Notes under the pieces: generated by a model
Told to the model about the DNA's origin: nothing
Databases searched by the model: none
The model's input: the letters and a program-made list of their open reading frames with translations, nothing else
Assembly (NCBI RefSeq): GCF_000755245.1
Contig: NZ_BBMP01000026.1
Span: 124,001 to 188,000, forward strand
Direction of reading: 5' to 3'
DNA from: Halococcus sediminicola
GTDB lineage: Archaea > Halobacteriota > Halobacteria > Halobacteriales > Halococcaceae
DNA: 64,000 nt
Part shown: positions 26,607 through 34,724 of the stretch, piece after piece
Numbering within the stretch: the first letter of the stretch is position 1
Layout: every line of letters starts with the position of its first letter
Position numbers and translations under genes: made by a program

Positions 26607-26789
26607 TTACTCCTCGCTCGCTTCGAGCGAGTCCTCGGGGACGCCCGACTCCTGGCCCTCGGCGAAGTTCACGGTGTAGGTCGCGTCGCCGAACATTGTC
26701 TCCATCACCTGCGTCACGGTGCCGGTTTCGCCGTCGTACTCGCTGTGTTCGTCGTGCAGCACGACCTCGTCGTCCTCCTCGAAGCTCAT
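26607..26789 (-). CDS. Small KOW/SH3-like beta-barrel protein
   Basis: A 60-residue, highly acidic protein: 'EEDDEVVLHDEHSEYDGETGTVTQV' suggests a small SH3/KOW-like barrel, followed by a short strand (YTVNFAEGQESGVPEDSL). It is conserved in haloarchaea as far as I can judge, without known function; a nucleic acid or ribosome role is possible. TATA-like GTTTTTATC (26811-26819, minus strand) lies 26 nt upstream, so it has its own promoter. It is 31 nt from the RNA-binding protein gene. Confidence 0.65.
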   Translation of the reverse strand: MSFEEDDEVVLHDEHSEYDGETGTVTQVMETMFGDATYTVNFAEGQESGVPEDSLEASEE

Positions 26790-26810
26790 GGACGCGCTAC
26801 CGGACGGGCG

Positions 26811-26819
26811 GATAAAAAC
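26811..26819 (-). promoter_or_regulatory. TATA-like element of the small KOW/SH3-like gene
   Basis: Minus strand reads GTTTTTATC, centred 26 nt before the ATG at 26789. Confidence 0.45.
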
Positions 26820-26843
26820 GGCGTGTTTCGCCGCGCTCGTGTC

Positions 26844-27386
26844 TCAGGTCTCCTTGCTCACGCTCATCGTGTCCGTCGAGACGAACAGGACCTCCGTCCG
26901 TCGGGAGACGAGCCCGAACACGAGTCCGAGCAGGACCCCGTAGGCCCAGTGGGCCAACAGCGTCAGGAGTAGATAAAGCACGAGTGCCAGCCCGGACTGG
27001 CCGGCGTAGAAGGCGACGAGAAAGCCCGTCCACATGATCGTGGCGAAGCCGAACCCGCTCTGGACCATCGTCCGACCCGGAAGGTAGTCGTTGAGCACGG
27101 CAAAGAGCAGCGGCCACGTCGTCATGCCGCCGCCGGCGAAGATGACGTAGCCGAGCAGTGCGCTCTCGGGGCGTCCGAGACCGAGATGGGCGAGTTCGGC
27201 GAACGAGGCGCTGTCGATGACGCCGAGAGCCACCCCGGCCCAGAGTATCGGTGCCATCGCGAGCAAACCGACGCCGCCGGCTATCGCGCCGATGACGCCG
27301 CCCTTGACCACGGCGGCGGCGTCGTTTTCGGCTTCGTTCGGGGATTCGCCCGCGATGGCCGCGACCACCGAATCGACACGTGACAC
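26844..27386 (-). CDS. Four-helix membrane protein of the DUF6789 type
   Basis: A 180-residue membrane protein with Gly-rich hydrophobic segments at about 28-52, 75-100, 112-130 and 135-160. It opens with a soluble stretch (SRVDSVVAAIAGESPNE). The pattern matches haloarchaeal DUF6789-like proteins, function unknown. The start is a GTG at 27386, chosen because a TATA-like TAAGTTTTTA lies 29 nt upstream, matching a leaderless transcript. It is downstream of, and same strand as, the TIM-barrel-like gene but has its own promoter. Confidence 0.65.
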   Translation of the reverse strand: MSRVDSVVAAIAGESPNEAENDAAAVVKGGVIGAIAGGVGLLAMAPILWAGVALGVIDSASFAELAHLGLGRPESALLGYVIFAGGGMTTWPLLFAVLNDYLPGRTMVQSGFGFATIMWTGFLVAFYAGQSGLALVLYLLLTLLAHWAYGVLLGLVFGLVSRRTEVLFVSTDTMSVSKET

Positions 27387-27410
27387 GCCTACAGAGTGGC
27401 GACCCGGGGG

Positions 27411-27420
27411 TAAAAACTTA
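27411..27420 (-). promoter_or_regulatory. TATA-like element supporting a GTG start
   Basis: Minus strand reads TAAGTTTTTA, centred about 29 nt before the GTG at 27386. Confidence 0.45.
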
Positions 27421-27434
27421 CCGCGCGTGTCGGC

Positions 27435-28256
27435 TTAGCCGTACGACTGCCCCTCGTTTCGCTCGGCGTTCATCCGCCGAATCGCCCCGCAGGCCGTGCT
27501 CGCGTCGTACCCGAACAGGACGTCCTTGGCGTAGGCGTCGGCCACCTCGGCGGCGTGAATCAGGTCGTCGATGTCGATGTCGGGCGCGTAGAGTTCGATC
27601 GAAAACGGCGTACTGAGCGCGTCGAGAAACCCGTTGGCGATGATCTCGATCCAGTAGGTCGTCGAGTAGGCCATGTCGTAGAGCGGGACGACGAACTCGT
27701 CGACGTGTTCGGCGAGGTCGTCGAACGCGATGCCCGACCGCTCGACGAGGTGGCCGGGATACGGGTCGGGATGGACCGTGAGATACAGCCGGCCCGGCAC
27801 GCGCTCTGCGGCATCGGCGACGAATTCGGTTATCACGTGTCTGCGCCACGCGAAGCGGTCGTCGAAGTCACTTTCCGCGAACTGGCTCATACAGCGCTCG
27901 CAGAAACAGTATTCCGGGCGGGGAAAACCAACGTCGTCGAGGCGAATATCCCCACTGACTGCGGCGGCGTCGGCGATGGTTTCGAGCAGTCCCTCACGGT
28001 AGCCCGGATGGGTGGGACAGACGTACGCCCAGTCGAAGTATCGGCGCTCGCGGGTCGCCCGCTCGCCAGCCTCGTTGACGGGGACGACGTCGGGATTGGC
28101 GTCGGCGATGGCGTTGTCGGCGTGACAGGAAATCATGCTCACCGCGTCCTCGACGGGTTCGTTCGTCCGGCCGCTCACGGATTTAACCTCGAAGAACGCG
28201 CGGTCGAACTCCGGCCAGTCGAGTTCTCTCTCGTTGCGCGTGACGACCCCGAACAT
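27435..28256 (-). CDS. Uncharacterised TIM-barrel-like protein with CxxC motif (glycoside-hydrolase-like)
   Basis: A 273-residue cytoplasmic protein. 'PTHPGYREGLLETIADAA', 'IRLDDVGFPRPEYCFCERCMSQFAES' and 'GRLYLTVHPDPYPGHL' resemble the putative glycoside hydrolase TIM-barrel families, in which an Asp precedes a C-x-C-x2-C site that may bind zinc. No signal peptide. No catalytic pair can be assigned with confidence. It lies alone between two membrane protein genes. A role in sugar metabolism is possible but unproven. Confidence 0.55.
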   Translation of the reverse strand: MFGVVTRNERELDWPEFDRAFFEVKSVSGRTNEPVEDAVSMISCHADNAIADANPDVVPVNEAGERATRERRYFDWAYVCPTHPGYREGLLETIADAAAVSGDIRLDDVGFPRPEYCFCERCMSQFAESDFDDRFAWRRHVITEFVADAAERVPGRLYLTVHPDPYPGHLVERSGIAFDDLAEHVDEFVVPLYDMAYSTTYWIEIIANGFLDALSTPFSIELYAPDIDIDDLIHAAEVADAYAKDVLFGYDASTACGAIRRMNAERNEGQSYG

Positions 28257-28313
28257 ACCCGACGTGGGACGTGCGCGCGGGTAAGCGGTTCGTTCCGTTC
28301 ACTCTCGATCAGT

Positions 28314-28520
28314 TCACTTCCAGCCGGCGGCGGCGAAGACGATGCCGAGGACGAGACCCGTGACGAGTAATCCGCCGCCACCGATGGCGTAGAGTTCGGT
28401 GGTCGTCCACTGGAAGCGGCTGCCGTAGCGCACGATGCCCGCCGAGACCAACAGCGTGAGTCCCGAACCGACGAGCGTGGTCACGAAATCGAAGCCGAAG
28501 CGTGCGCCGGGGTCTGCCAT
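28314..28520 (-). CDS. Small two-helix membrane protein
   Basis: A 68-residue protein with hydrophobic segments at about 12-30 and 42-65, separated by a short polar loop (RYGSRFQWTTTE). No family recognised. It is divergent from the alpha/beta hydrolase gene and ends 57 bp downstream of the TIM-barrel gene's start. Expression is plausible but not certain. Confidence 0.5.
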   Translation of the reverse strand: MADPGARFGFDFVTTLVGSGLTLLVSAGIVRYGSRFQWTTTELYAIGGGGLLVTGLVLGIVFAAAGWK

Positions 28521-28660
28521 GTCCCGTACGGTCGCGTCGCGGCCTTCGGGGTTCGGCCGGCGGTTGCAAGCATCGCCACCGACTCCGGCCGTCGACGGTC
28601 GTCACCGTCGCCGAATCTCGGTGTCGTGTTTATGGTCTACTGGCCCGAACCTCCAGCGTT

Positions 28661-29458
28661 ATGCCGACCGTCGAGTGCAACGGGGCGACCCTCTACTACG
28701 AGGACTACGGAGCGGGCCAGGCGATCGTCTTTCTCCACGGGGCGGCGGCGGGGCTGCGGTACTTCGAGCCGCAGTTGATGGGTCTCTCCGAACAGTATCG
28801 GACGCTTGCAGTCGATTTCAGGGGTCACGGGCGATCCGAGAAGACCGAACTCGGCCATACCCTGCCACAGTACGCCCGCGATCTGCGTACGTTTCTCGAA
28901 CGACTCGATATCGACGACGCCATCGTCGTCGGCTGGTCGATGGGTGCGATCGCCTCGTGGGAGTACGTCGACCAGTTCGGCACGGACCAGATACGCGCGC
29001 TGGTCGACGTCGATATGGAGCCGTCGCCGGCGAAACGGGAAGGTTACGAACACGGGAGTTACGACGTGGACGGACTGAGAGAAGCGCTCGTGGGGGTCCA
29101 GACCAGACCCCTCGACCTCATCGACCGGTCGATAGCGGCGCTGCTCAAGGAGCCGCCCTCTCGGGAACTGAGAAACCTGCTGTTCGACGAGGAATCGCGG
29201 TGTCCGCCGCCGATACGGGGCGCGATGCTCCTCGAACTGCTGCGTGACTATCGGGACGTGCTCCCCGAGATCGACGTTCCGATGCTCGTGTGTGCCGGCG
29301 CGGACGAGAAGTGGCGAACCGTCGCGTCCGTCGAGTACGTGACGGAACTCGTTTCGGACGCCGAGTTCGAACTGTTCGCCGAAAGCGGCCACTGTCCCAC
29401 CGTCGAGGAACCCGAGCGGTTCAATCGGGTACTCGGTGAGTTCGTCGAATCGCTGTAA
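28661..29458 (+). CDS. Alpha/beta hydrolase
   Basis: A 265-residue alpha/beta hydrolase. The oxyanion-hole region is VFLHGAAAG; the nucleophile elbow is VVGWSMGAIAS; the acid is likely Asp in 'CAGADEKW'; the catalytic His lies in 'AESGHCPTVEEPERF'. The family includes esterases, haloperoxidases and C-C hydrolases, so the substrate is open. The ATG at 28661 is where family similarity begins. It stands alone. Confidence 0.85.
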   Translation: MPTVECNGATLYYEDYGAGQAIVFLHGAAAGLRYFEPQLMGLSEQYRTLAVDFRGHGRSEKTELGHTLPQYARDLRTFLERLDIDDAIVVGWSMGAIASWEYVDQFGTDQIRALVDVDMEPSPAKREGYEHGSYDVDGLREALVGVQTRPLDLIDRSIAALLKEPPSRELRNLLFDEESRCPPPIRGAMLLELLRDYRDVLPEIDVPMLVCAGADEKWRTVASVEYVTELVSDAEFELFAESGHCPTVEEPERFNRVLGEFVESL

Positions 29459-29493
29459 ATCCCGGCGAACCCTCCCTCGTTCGGCCGAGAGCG

Positions 29494-29982
29494 TCAGACG
29501 CTGATGTGATCGGTGAGGTTTCGCCGAACGATGGTCTCGCAGTACGCACAGCGAACGCCGTCGTCGAGGACGGTGAACCGGGAGGCAACGGGTTCGCCCT
29601 CGGTGGTGATGCAGTTGCGATTGGGACACGAGAGGACGCCCTCGACGGTTTCGGGCCGCTCGACGCGGTTCTTCTCGACGACGTCGTACTCACGGATGAT
29701 GTTGATGGAGGCCGCGGGCGCGATAAGCGAGATGACGTCGACTTCCTCCTGACTCAACTCGCGGCCCTCGATCTTCACCACGTCCTTGTACCCGAGTCTG
29801 TCGGAGGGAACGTTCATCCCGACGCTCACGACGTCCTCGGTGTGGCTGTCGATACCGAGGATGGCGAGCACGTCGGGCGCGTGCCCGCCGGCGATGTGGT
29901 CGATGACGGTGCCGTCCCGGATCTTGCTGATGCGGAGTTCGTGGTCCGGGTGGTCGTCGCCACCATCATCGCGGTCGCTCAT
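29494..29982 (-). CDS. pyrI: Aspartate carbamoyltransferase regulatory subunit
   Basis: A 162-residue PyrI. The N-terminal allosteric domain reads '[20 protein letters not shown]'; the C-terminal zinc domain has CPNRNC...CAYC, the four-Cys site that contacts PyrB. PyrI lets CTP and ATP control the committed step of pyrimidine synthesis. It overlaps pyrB by 4 nt (ATGA) in the usual archaeal order pyrB-pyrI. The first 14 residues are a short acidic extension. Confidence 0.95.
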   Translation of the reverse strand: MSDRDDGGDDHPDHELRISKIRDGTVIDHIAGGHAPDVLAILGIDSHTEDVVSVGMNVPSDRLGYKDVVKIEGRELSQEEVDVISLIAPAASINIIREYDVVEKNRVERPETVEGVLSCPNRNCITTEGEPVASRFTVLDDGVRCAYCETIVRRNLTDHISV

Positions 29983-30896
29983 CGTCCACCCTCCCCGAGG
30001 AGCAAGTCGAGCAGCGCCATCCGCACCGGAACGCCGTTGTGGGCCTGCTCGAAGTAGTTCGCGTACTGGGTCGCGTCGACGTCGGGCGCGATCTCGTCCA
30101 CGCGGGGCAGCGGGTGCATCACCACACACTCGTCCCGTGCCGCTTCGAGCGTGGCGGCGTCGATGCGGTACTCGCCGGCGACTTGGCGGTATTCGTTCTC
30201 GTCGGGGAAGCGCTCGCGCTGGATGCGGGTGACGTAGAGCACGTCGAGTTCGGGAAGTACGGCATCGAGGTCGGTGTGTTCTTTGACCTGTGCGCCGGAC
30301 TCGTGGAGGTCGTAGCGAACACTGCGCGGGAGACTCAGACTCTCGGGACTCACGAAGTGCTGGCGGGCGTCGAACTTCGTGAGCGCGTAGGCCAGCGAGT
30401 GCACGGTCCTCCCGTATTTCAGATCGCCCATGATGCCCACAGTGAGGTCCGTGAGACCATTGGCCGCCTCGCGCATCGTGTAAAGGTCGAGCAGCGTCTG
30501 GGTGGGATGCTGGCCGGCCCCGTCGCCGGCGTTGATGAGGGGGACGTCGACGAACTCGCTGGCCATCCGGGCCGCGCCTTCACTGGGATGGCGCAACACG
30601 AGCGCGTCGGCGTAGCCCTCGATCACCCGTACGGTGTCGGCGAGGCTCTCGCCCTTGGTCGCGCTGGAGGCCTCGACCGGCCCCATGTCGAGTGCCTCCC
30701 CGCCCAAGCGCTTGATGGCGGTCTCGAAGCTCATGTGCGTGCGCGTGCTCGGTTCGAAAAAGCAGAGCGCGAGCAGGTCGTCGGCATGGCGCTCACGACC
30801 GGGTGGGTCGCGCTTTATCTCCGTCGCACGGTCGAGGACCGTCTCGATGTCCGCTCGCGAGAGGTCCTTGGCGCTGATGACGTGGTCATGGTCCAT
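29979..30896 (-). CDS. pyrB: Aspartate carbamoyltransferase catalytic subunit
   Basis: A 305-residue PyrB. The carbamoyl phosphate site '[13 protein letters not shown]' and the aspartate-side '[14 protein letters not shown]' are intact, as is '[11 protein letters not shown]'. It joins carbamoyl phosphate and aspartate in pyrimidine biosynthesis. The ATG at 30896 matches the family's beginning ([15 protein letters not shown]). It heads the pyrBI operon. A weak TATA-like GGATTCAAGG (30921-30930, minus strand) lies about 29 nt upstream. Confidence 0.96.
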   Translation of the reverse strand: MDHDHVISAKDLSRADIETVLDRATEIKRDPPGRERHADDLLALCFFEPSTRTHMSFETAIKRLGGEALDMGPVEASSATKGESLADTVRVIEGYADALVLRHPSEGAARMASEFVDVPLINAGDGAGQHPTQTLLDLYTMREAANGLTDLTVGIMGDLKYGRTVHSLAYALTKFDARQHFVSPESLSLPRSVRYDLHESGAQVKEHTDLDAVLPELDVLYVTRIQRERFPDENEYRQVAGEYRIDAATLEAARDECVVMHPLPRVDEIAPDVDATQYANYFEQAHNGVPVRMALLDLLLGEGGR

Positions 30897-30956
30897 CGCC
30901 TGTAGCCGGGCACCGACCTCCCTTGAATCCCCCGACCCGCACCGACGTGCCGACAA

Positions 30957-30964
30957 GGTTTATC
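30957..30964 (+). promoter_or_regulatory. TATA-like element of the RecA-like gene
   Basis: GGTTTATC centred 28 nt upstream of the ATG at 30989. Confidence 0.45.
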
Positions 30965-30988
30965 CACCGCCCATGAGAGGATGATCCA

Positions 30989-31615
30989 ATGTCCGAGCGA
31001 CTGCGGACCGGCATCGACGTCCTCGACCAGCGACTCGGCGGTGGCGTCCCGCCGGGGACCATCGCTGCGCTTTCGGCCCCGCCGGCGAGTCAGGCCGAAC
31101 TCCTGCTCGCCGAGTTCGTAGCTCCCCGCGAGACGCTGTATCTCACGCTCGACAGACCGAAATCGGCGGTTGCGGACGGTCTCCGCCGGACGGCGGTCGA
31201 GACTGGCGACCCGGTCGTTCGGGCCGTCGCCGACGAGGACCGCATCGACCACGCCATCGAACTGCTCGACGGCCTCCCCGAGCGCTCGACGGTTGTCGTC
31301 GACCCGCACTCGGCCATCGAGCGCGAAGGTCGCACGGGATTTCTTGCGTTCATGACTCGCCTGCGCCAGCGCGTCGCCGACACGGACAGCCTCGCGGTGT
31401 TGCACTGTCTCGACGGACGGGACGTGTCGTCGTTGCGCGACAGCACCGAGCACGTGGCGGATGTGATATTCGATCTCACGACCGACATCGGGAGCGCGAC
31501 GGTCGAAAACCGGCTGGCGGTCCCCAAGTTCCGTGGCGGCCGCGCACTCACCGACACCCTGAAACTCAGGCTCACCGACGGTGTCGCGGTCGATACCAGT
31601 CGCGACATCGCGTAG
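30989..31615 (+). CDS. RecA/KaiC-superfamily protein lacking the Walker A lysine
   Basis: A 208-residue protein whose N-terminus (LRTGIDVLDQRLGGGVPPGTI) is that of RadA/KaiC-type ATPases. Where the family has a Walker A loop ending GKS/GKT, this protein has SAPPASQAELLL: the lysine and following Ser/Thr are gone. A Walker-B-like strand (STVVVDPHSAIE) and later core strands remain. It therefore probably does not hydrolyse ATP in the normal way. Family: haloarchaeal RAD55/KaiC-like. It may serve as a non-catalytic partner of a RecA-family enzyme. It is followed by a small membrane protein with its own promoter. Confidence 0.7.
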   Translation: MSERLRTGIDVLDQRLGGGVPPGTIAALSAPPASQAELLLAEFVAPRETLYLTLDRPKSAVADGLRRTAVETGDPVVRAVADEDRIDHAIELLDGLPERSTVVVDPHSAIEREGRTGFLAFMTRLRQRVADTDSLAVLHCLDGRDVSSLRDSTEHVADVIFDLTTDIGSATVENRLAVPKFRGGRALTDTLKLRLTDGVAVDTSRDIA

Positions 31616-31642
31616 TAAGGCGGCGGGTCTATCCGGCGGTGC

Positions 31643-31649
31643 GTTTATC
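31643..31649 (+). promoter_or_regulatory. TATA-like element of the small membrane protein gene at 31675
   Basis: GTTTATC centred 29 nt upstream of the ATG at 31675. Confidence 0.45.
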
Positions 31650-31674
31650 CGAAGACCGGTCGACACCACGCACA

Positions 31675-32025
31675 ATGGCTACCGAAGAGTGGGAGTTCAG
31701 CCTTCGACGTCTCGCCGTGCAGGTGACGCTCGTCGGGCTGGTCGTCATGGTGGCGCTCAGCGATTTCGGCAACCCCGTATTCGCCGTCGTCGGCTTTCTC
31801 AGCGGTCTTCTGCTCGTACTGGCGGCGGTCGATGCGGTCCGCGAACACCCGCTCTATCCGATCGCGTTCGGGGTCGTCATCGTACTCGCGGGCGTCGCCG
31901 GCATCCTCATCAACGGTCTCGGCTTTTTCGTCGCCGTACTGCTCCTCGGCGGACTCGCCTATCTCGCCGAGTGGGGCTACCGGCAGTACGAATCCGATGG
32001 GTCGATCGGCACGCCGCTCGACTGA
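31675..32025 (+). CDS. Small membrane protein with four predicted helices
   Basis: A 116-residue protein with hydrophobic segments at about 10-28, 31-50, 57-74 and 76-97, and a polar C-terminus (GYRQYESDGSIGTPLD). Family not recognised. Its stop codon is immediately followed by the complement of the slyD stop codon, with no base between. Confidence 0.6.
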   Translation: MATEEWEFSLRRLAVQVTLVGLVVMVALSDFGNPVFAVVGFLSGLLLVLAAVDAVREHPLYPIAFGVVIVLAGVAGILINGLGFFVAVLLLGGLAYLAEWGYRQYESDGSIGTPLD

Positions 32026-32985
32026 TTACTCGTCTGCGTCCTCGTCGAGTTCGTCGGTGATCTCGTCCATATCGACGTCGGCGTCCTCCAACTCCTCCTC
32101 GATTGCTTCGAGGTCGGCCTCCTCACCGCCACCCATGCCGCCCATCATGCCACCCATGCCGCCCATCATTCCTCCAGAACCGTCGATTACCTCCTCGACG
32201 ACCACGCGGTCGAGGTCGAGGCGGTCGATGAGATCTCCCAAAATCTGCTGTTTGCCCATCATCCACTGCTGGTCGAACTGGAGCTGGGGTGATTGCTCGA
32301 TGTAGAGCGTCTCCTTCTCGACGATCTCGGTCTCGAACTCGGGTTCTGCCTCCTCGTCGTCTTCGTCCTCGTCGGGTTCGACCATCCGCTCTTCTTCGAC
32401 GTCGTCCGTCTCGATACGCATGTCGAAGTCGGCGTCGAAGTACATGCCGAGCATGCCTTCGGCCTGTTCGAGGCGGTCGTCGACCGTGTCGAGCACCTCG
32501 TAGTCGTACTCGACGTCCTCGCCGGCGAGCGGGTGGTTGAAATCGACGCGTGCGCGCCCGCCGATGATCGTTTCGACGTGGCCGTGCTGGCCGTCGATGT
32601 CGACGTGGCCGCCGGGGTAGCGGTCGTCCTCGGGGATGCGGTCTGCGCTCACGGTTTTGACCTCGCCCTCGTCGTACTCGCCGAACGCTTCCTCGGCGGG
32701 CACCGTGACGGTCCCCGAGTCGCCCTCCTCGCCGCCGGTGAAGTCCGCCTCGACGGCGTCGAAGAGGTGGCCGGCACCGACCGCGATGACGCGCGGTTCG
32801 AAGCTCTGTTGCTGGTCGGCGACGCCCTCCTCTTCGGCGACCTCCTCGTCGGTCGTATCGACGAGCTGGTCGTTCTCGACCGTGCGGGCGGTGTAGGCGA
32901 GCCGGACGAAATCGCCCTCCTGGATTCCGCCTGCGGCTTCCTCGCTCGTCTCCGATTCGGCCTGTTCGCTTGCTTCGTCGCTCAT
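32026..32985 (-). CDS. slyD: FKBP-type peptidyl-prolyl isomerase, SlyD-like, with C-terminal domain
   Basis: A 319-residue protein. An N-terminal acidic leader is followed by a SlyD-type FKBP domain split by an insert-in-flap: GDFVRLAYTARTVENDQLVDTT, 'EPRVIAVGAGHLFDAVEADFTGGEEG', and after the insert 'RARVDFNHPLAGEDVEYDYEV'. A C-terminal domain ends with a Gly-Met repeat (GGMMGGMGGMMGG) and an acidic tail. The family speeds proline isomerisation and chaperones. The start is the second ATG; the first lies two codons upstream. TATA-like GTTCTTAAAC (33008-33017, minus strand) sits 27 nt upstream. Confidence 0.88.
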   Translation of the reverse strand: MSDEASEQAESETSEEAAGGIQEGDFVRLAYTARTVENDQLVDTTDEEVAEEEGVADQQQSFEPRVIAVGAGHLFDAVEADFTGGEEGDSGTVTVPAEEAFGEYDEGEVKTVSADRIPEDDRYPGGHVDIDGQHGHVETIIGGRARVDFNHPLAGEDVEYDYEVLDTVDDRLEQAEGMLGMYFDADFDMRIETDDVEEERMVEPDEDEDDEEAEPEFETEIVEKETLYIEQSPQLQFDQQWMMGKQQILGDLIDRLDLDRVVVEEVIDGSGGMMGGMGGMMGGMGGGEEADLEAIEEELEDADVDMDEITDELDEDADE

Positions 32986-33007
32986 ACCCACTCAACTCCC
33001 GTTCGAC

Positions 33008-33017
33008 GTTTAAGAAC
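33008..33017 (-). promoter_or_regulatory. TATA-like element of slyD
   Basis: Minus strand reads GTTCTTAAAC, centred 27 nt before the ATG at 32985; this spacing favours 32985 over the ATG two codons upstream. Confidence 0.5.
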
Positions 33018-33053
33018 GTTGCTTCGCGTCTGGCCCTCTCGCGAAGCGGTCGG

Positions 33054-34388
33054 TCACGGAAGACCGCGAGCGCTGCCGCAGCGCGATTCGTGGTGAGATC
33101 GGTCGGTCTTCGCGAGCCAGTCGCGCTCGGTCTCGCTCAGCCGGTAGTGACACGACTCGGGAACGCGACGCTCCCAGTAGAGGTCGCGCACGGGCGAGAT
33201 TCCGTGGCGGGGCGGCTCGCCGGGTCGCGACACGTCGACCGACTCGGAGACAGCTCTGAGTGTTCCGGCGGCTCCGCCGTCGGCACTGGCGGCGTTCCCA
33301 ACGGGGTTGGCCACGAACCCGCCGACCCATATCGCGTTGACCAGCACGATGGCAGCGAACGCCGCCGCGAGCCAGCGCCGATGAACCGGTTGCGCCCGCG
33401 CGACGGCCAGCGCGACCCCGAACGCGAGGAAGGTGACGAGCAAATAGAGATCGGGCGCGCTGTCGAGGTCGAACAGTATCTGGAACGCACCCCACGCCGC
33501 GCCGGCGTACACCCACCAGTGGCGGCGGAACTCTCCCCGGCCGGCAGCCAGCCCGGAGAGTCCCACGGCGAGCGGCACGAGCGCGTAGGCGAGATAGAGA
33601 ACGAGTTTGCCGAGACGTTCGGTAATCGGTTGCGCACCCTGCGTTGTGAGCGGCACGTACACCACCTCGACGAGCATCGAGGCGAGCGCGTCCGACAGCG
33701 CGATGGGGACCACCGCCACGGCCGTGACCAGCGCCATCCCGAGCGCAGTGCGGGCGAGCGCGCGCCGGTCACGGTGCTCGACGGCGATGCCGAGGGTGAG
33801 GATGGCGAATATCGCCCCGTACTGCCAGTAGCCCGCGCTCGCGGCGGCGGCCGTCCCAGCGAGCAGCGGTCGTCTTTCGAGTGCGAGCACGAGTGCCCCC
33901 AGTCCGAAGAGCAGGGTGAGATACTTGGGTCGGAAGCCGTTCGCCGAGAGGCGGTAGAAGGCAGGCATTGCCAGCAGGGTGCAGCCGGCCAGCAGTGCCG
34001 CCAATCCGTCGCCGGTGAGCCGATGGGCGAGCAATCCAACCAGAAGGCTACAGCCGACGGCGGCCCCGGCGACGAGCGCGACGCTCAACAGATGGAGGGA
34101 AAGTGGGTCGCCATCGGTGAGCGCGGCGAGCACGGCCGTGGTTTCGATGGCCAGCGGGGGCTTGATATCCCAGATGTCGGCGTAGGGTATCGAACCTTGT
34201 GTGACGTACCAGCCGGCGTGCTGGAAGAAGGCGGCGTCGATGTTGGTCGTTGGGGGCGTGGTCGCAAGCGCTCGACGTACTGAAAGTCCCTGGACGAGCA
34301 GCGCCAGTCCTCCGAGGACGAGCGGCCAGCGCCGGTCGAGGAACGATGCCTCTCGCACGACTCTTTCGGGGGTGCTCGTGTGCTTCAA
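33054..34388 (-). CDS. Multi-spanning glycosyltransferase-like membrane protein (GT39/DolP-mannose type)
   Basis: A protein of up to 444 residues with about ten hydrophobic segments. The early loop 'NIDAAFFQHAGWYVTQGSIPYADIWDIKPPLA' contains the conserved Asp and 'DIKPP' pattern of lipid-linked-sugar mannosyltransferases (GT39-like), which use dolichyl-phosphate sugars on the outer membrane face. The C-terminal ~80 residues are soluble and polar. The reading frame's first candidate start is a TTG at 34388; a GTG at 34358 is an alternative, so the start is uncertain. It could take part in glycosylation, although the agl genes are 20 kb away. Confidence 0.65.
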   Translation of the reverse strand: MKHTSTPERVVREASFLDRRWPLVLGGLALLVQGLSVRRALATTPPTTNIDAAFFQHAGWYVTQGSIPYADIWDIKPPLAIETTAVLAALTDGDPLSLHLLSVALVAGAAVGCSLLVGLLAHRLTGDGLAALLAGCTLLAMPAFYRLSANGFRPKYLTLLFGLGALVLALERRPLLAGTAAAASAGYWQYGAIFAILTLGIAVEHRDRRALARTALGMALVTAVAVVPIALSDALASMLVEVVYVPLTTQGAQPITERLGKLVLYLAYALVPLAVGLSGLAAGRGEFRRHWWVYAGAAWGAFQILFDLDSAPDLYLLVTFLAFGVALAVARAQPVHRRWLAAAFAAIVLVNAIWVGGFVANPVGNAASADGGAAGTLRAVSESVDVSRPGEPPRHGISPVRDLYWERRVPESCHYRLSETERDWLAKTDRSHHESRCGSARGLP

Positions 34389-34422
34389 GGTAGCGAAGTC
34401 GTCGGCGCTCGTGCAGGGGAAC

Positions 34423-34430
34423 GTTTAGTA
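34423..34430 (+). promoter_or_regulatory. TATA-like element of the amphi-Trp gene
   Basis: GTTTAGTA centred 26 nt upstream of the ATG at 34453. Confidence 0.45.
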
Positions 34431-34452
34431 GCCGGAGCGCCCTGTAGCAGGT

Positions 34453-34695
34453 ATGGCAGACACCACCGAGGCAAGTCAGAGCCTCTCGCGCGAGGAAGCC
34501 GCCGACGAACTGGAGGCACTTGCGAACGAACTGCGTGGGAGTGAGGACATCACCGTCGCCGTCGGCAACAAGTCGGTCGCGCTCACGCCGCGCGACACCG
34601 TCGACTACGATATCGAGGTGAGCGAACGCGAGCCGATGCTCGGCGACAAGCGCGAGTCCGTCAGCATCGATCTCCACTGGAAGGCTGAAGAGTAG
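34453..34695 (+). CDS. Amphi-Trp domain protein
   Basis: An 80-residue protein matching the amphi-Trp domain: SREEAADELEALANELRGSE, a strand region (ITVAVGNKSVALTP), and the closing acidic strand with the conserved Trp (SIDLHWKAEE). The domain is short, widespread in haloarchaea, and of unknown function. It sits 29 nt upstream of a CYTH-domain gene on the same strand, which may be co-transcribed. Confidence 0.75.
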   Translation: MADTTEASQSLSREEAADELEALANELRGSEDITVAVGNKSVALTPRDTVDYDIEVSEREPMLGDKRESVSIDLHWKAEE

Positions 34696-34724
34696 CTTTT
34701 CCGGCTTCGGTTCGAGACGTCACT

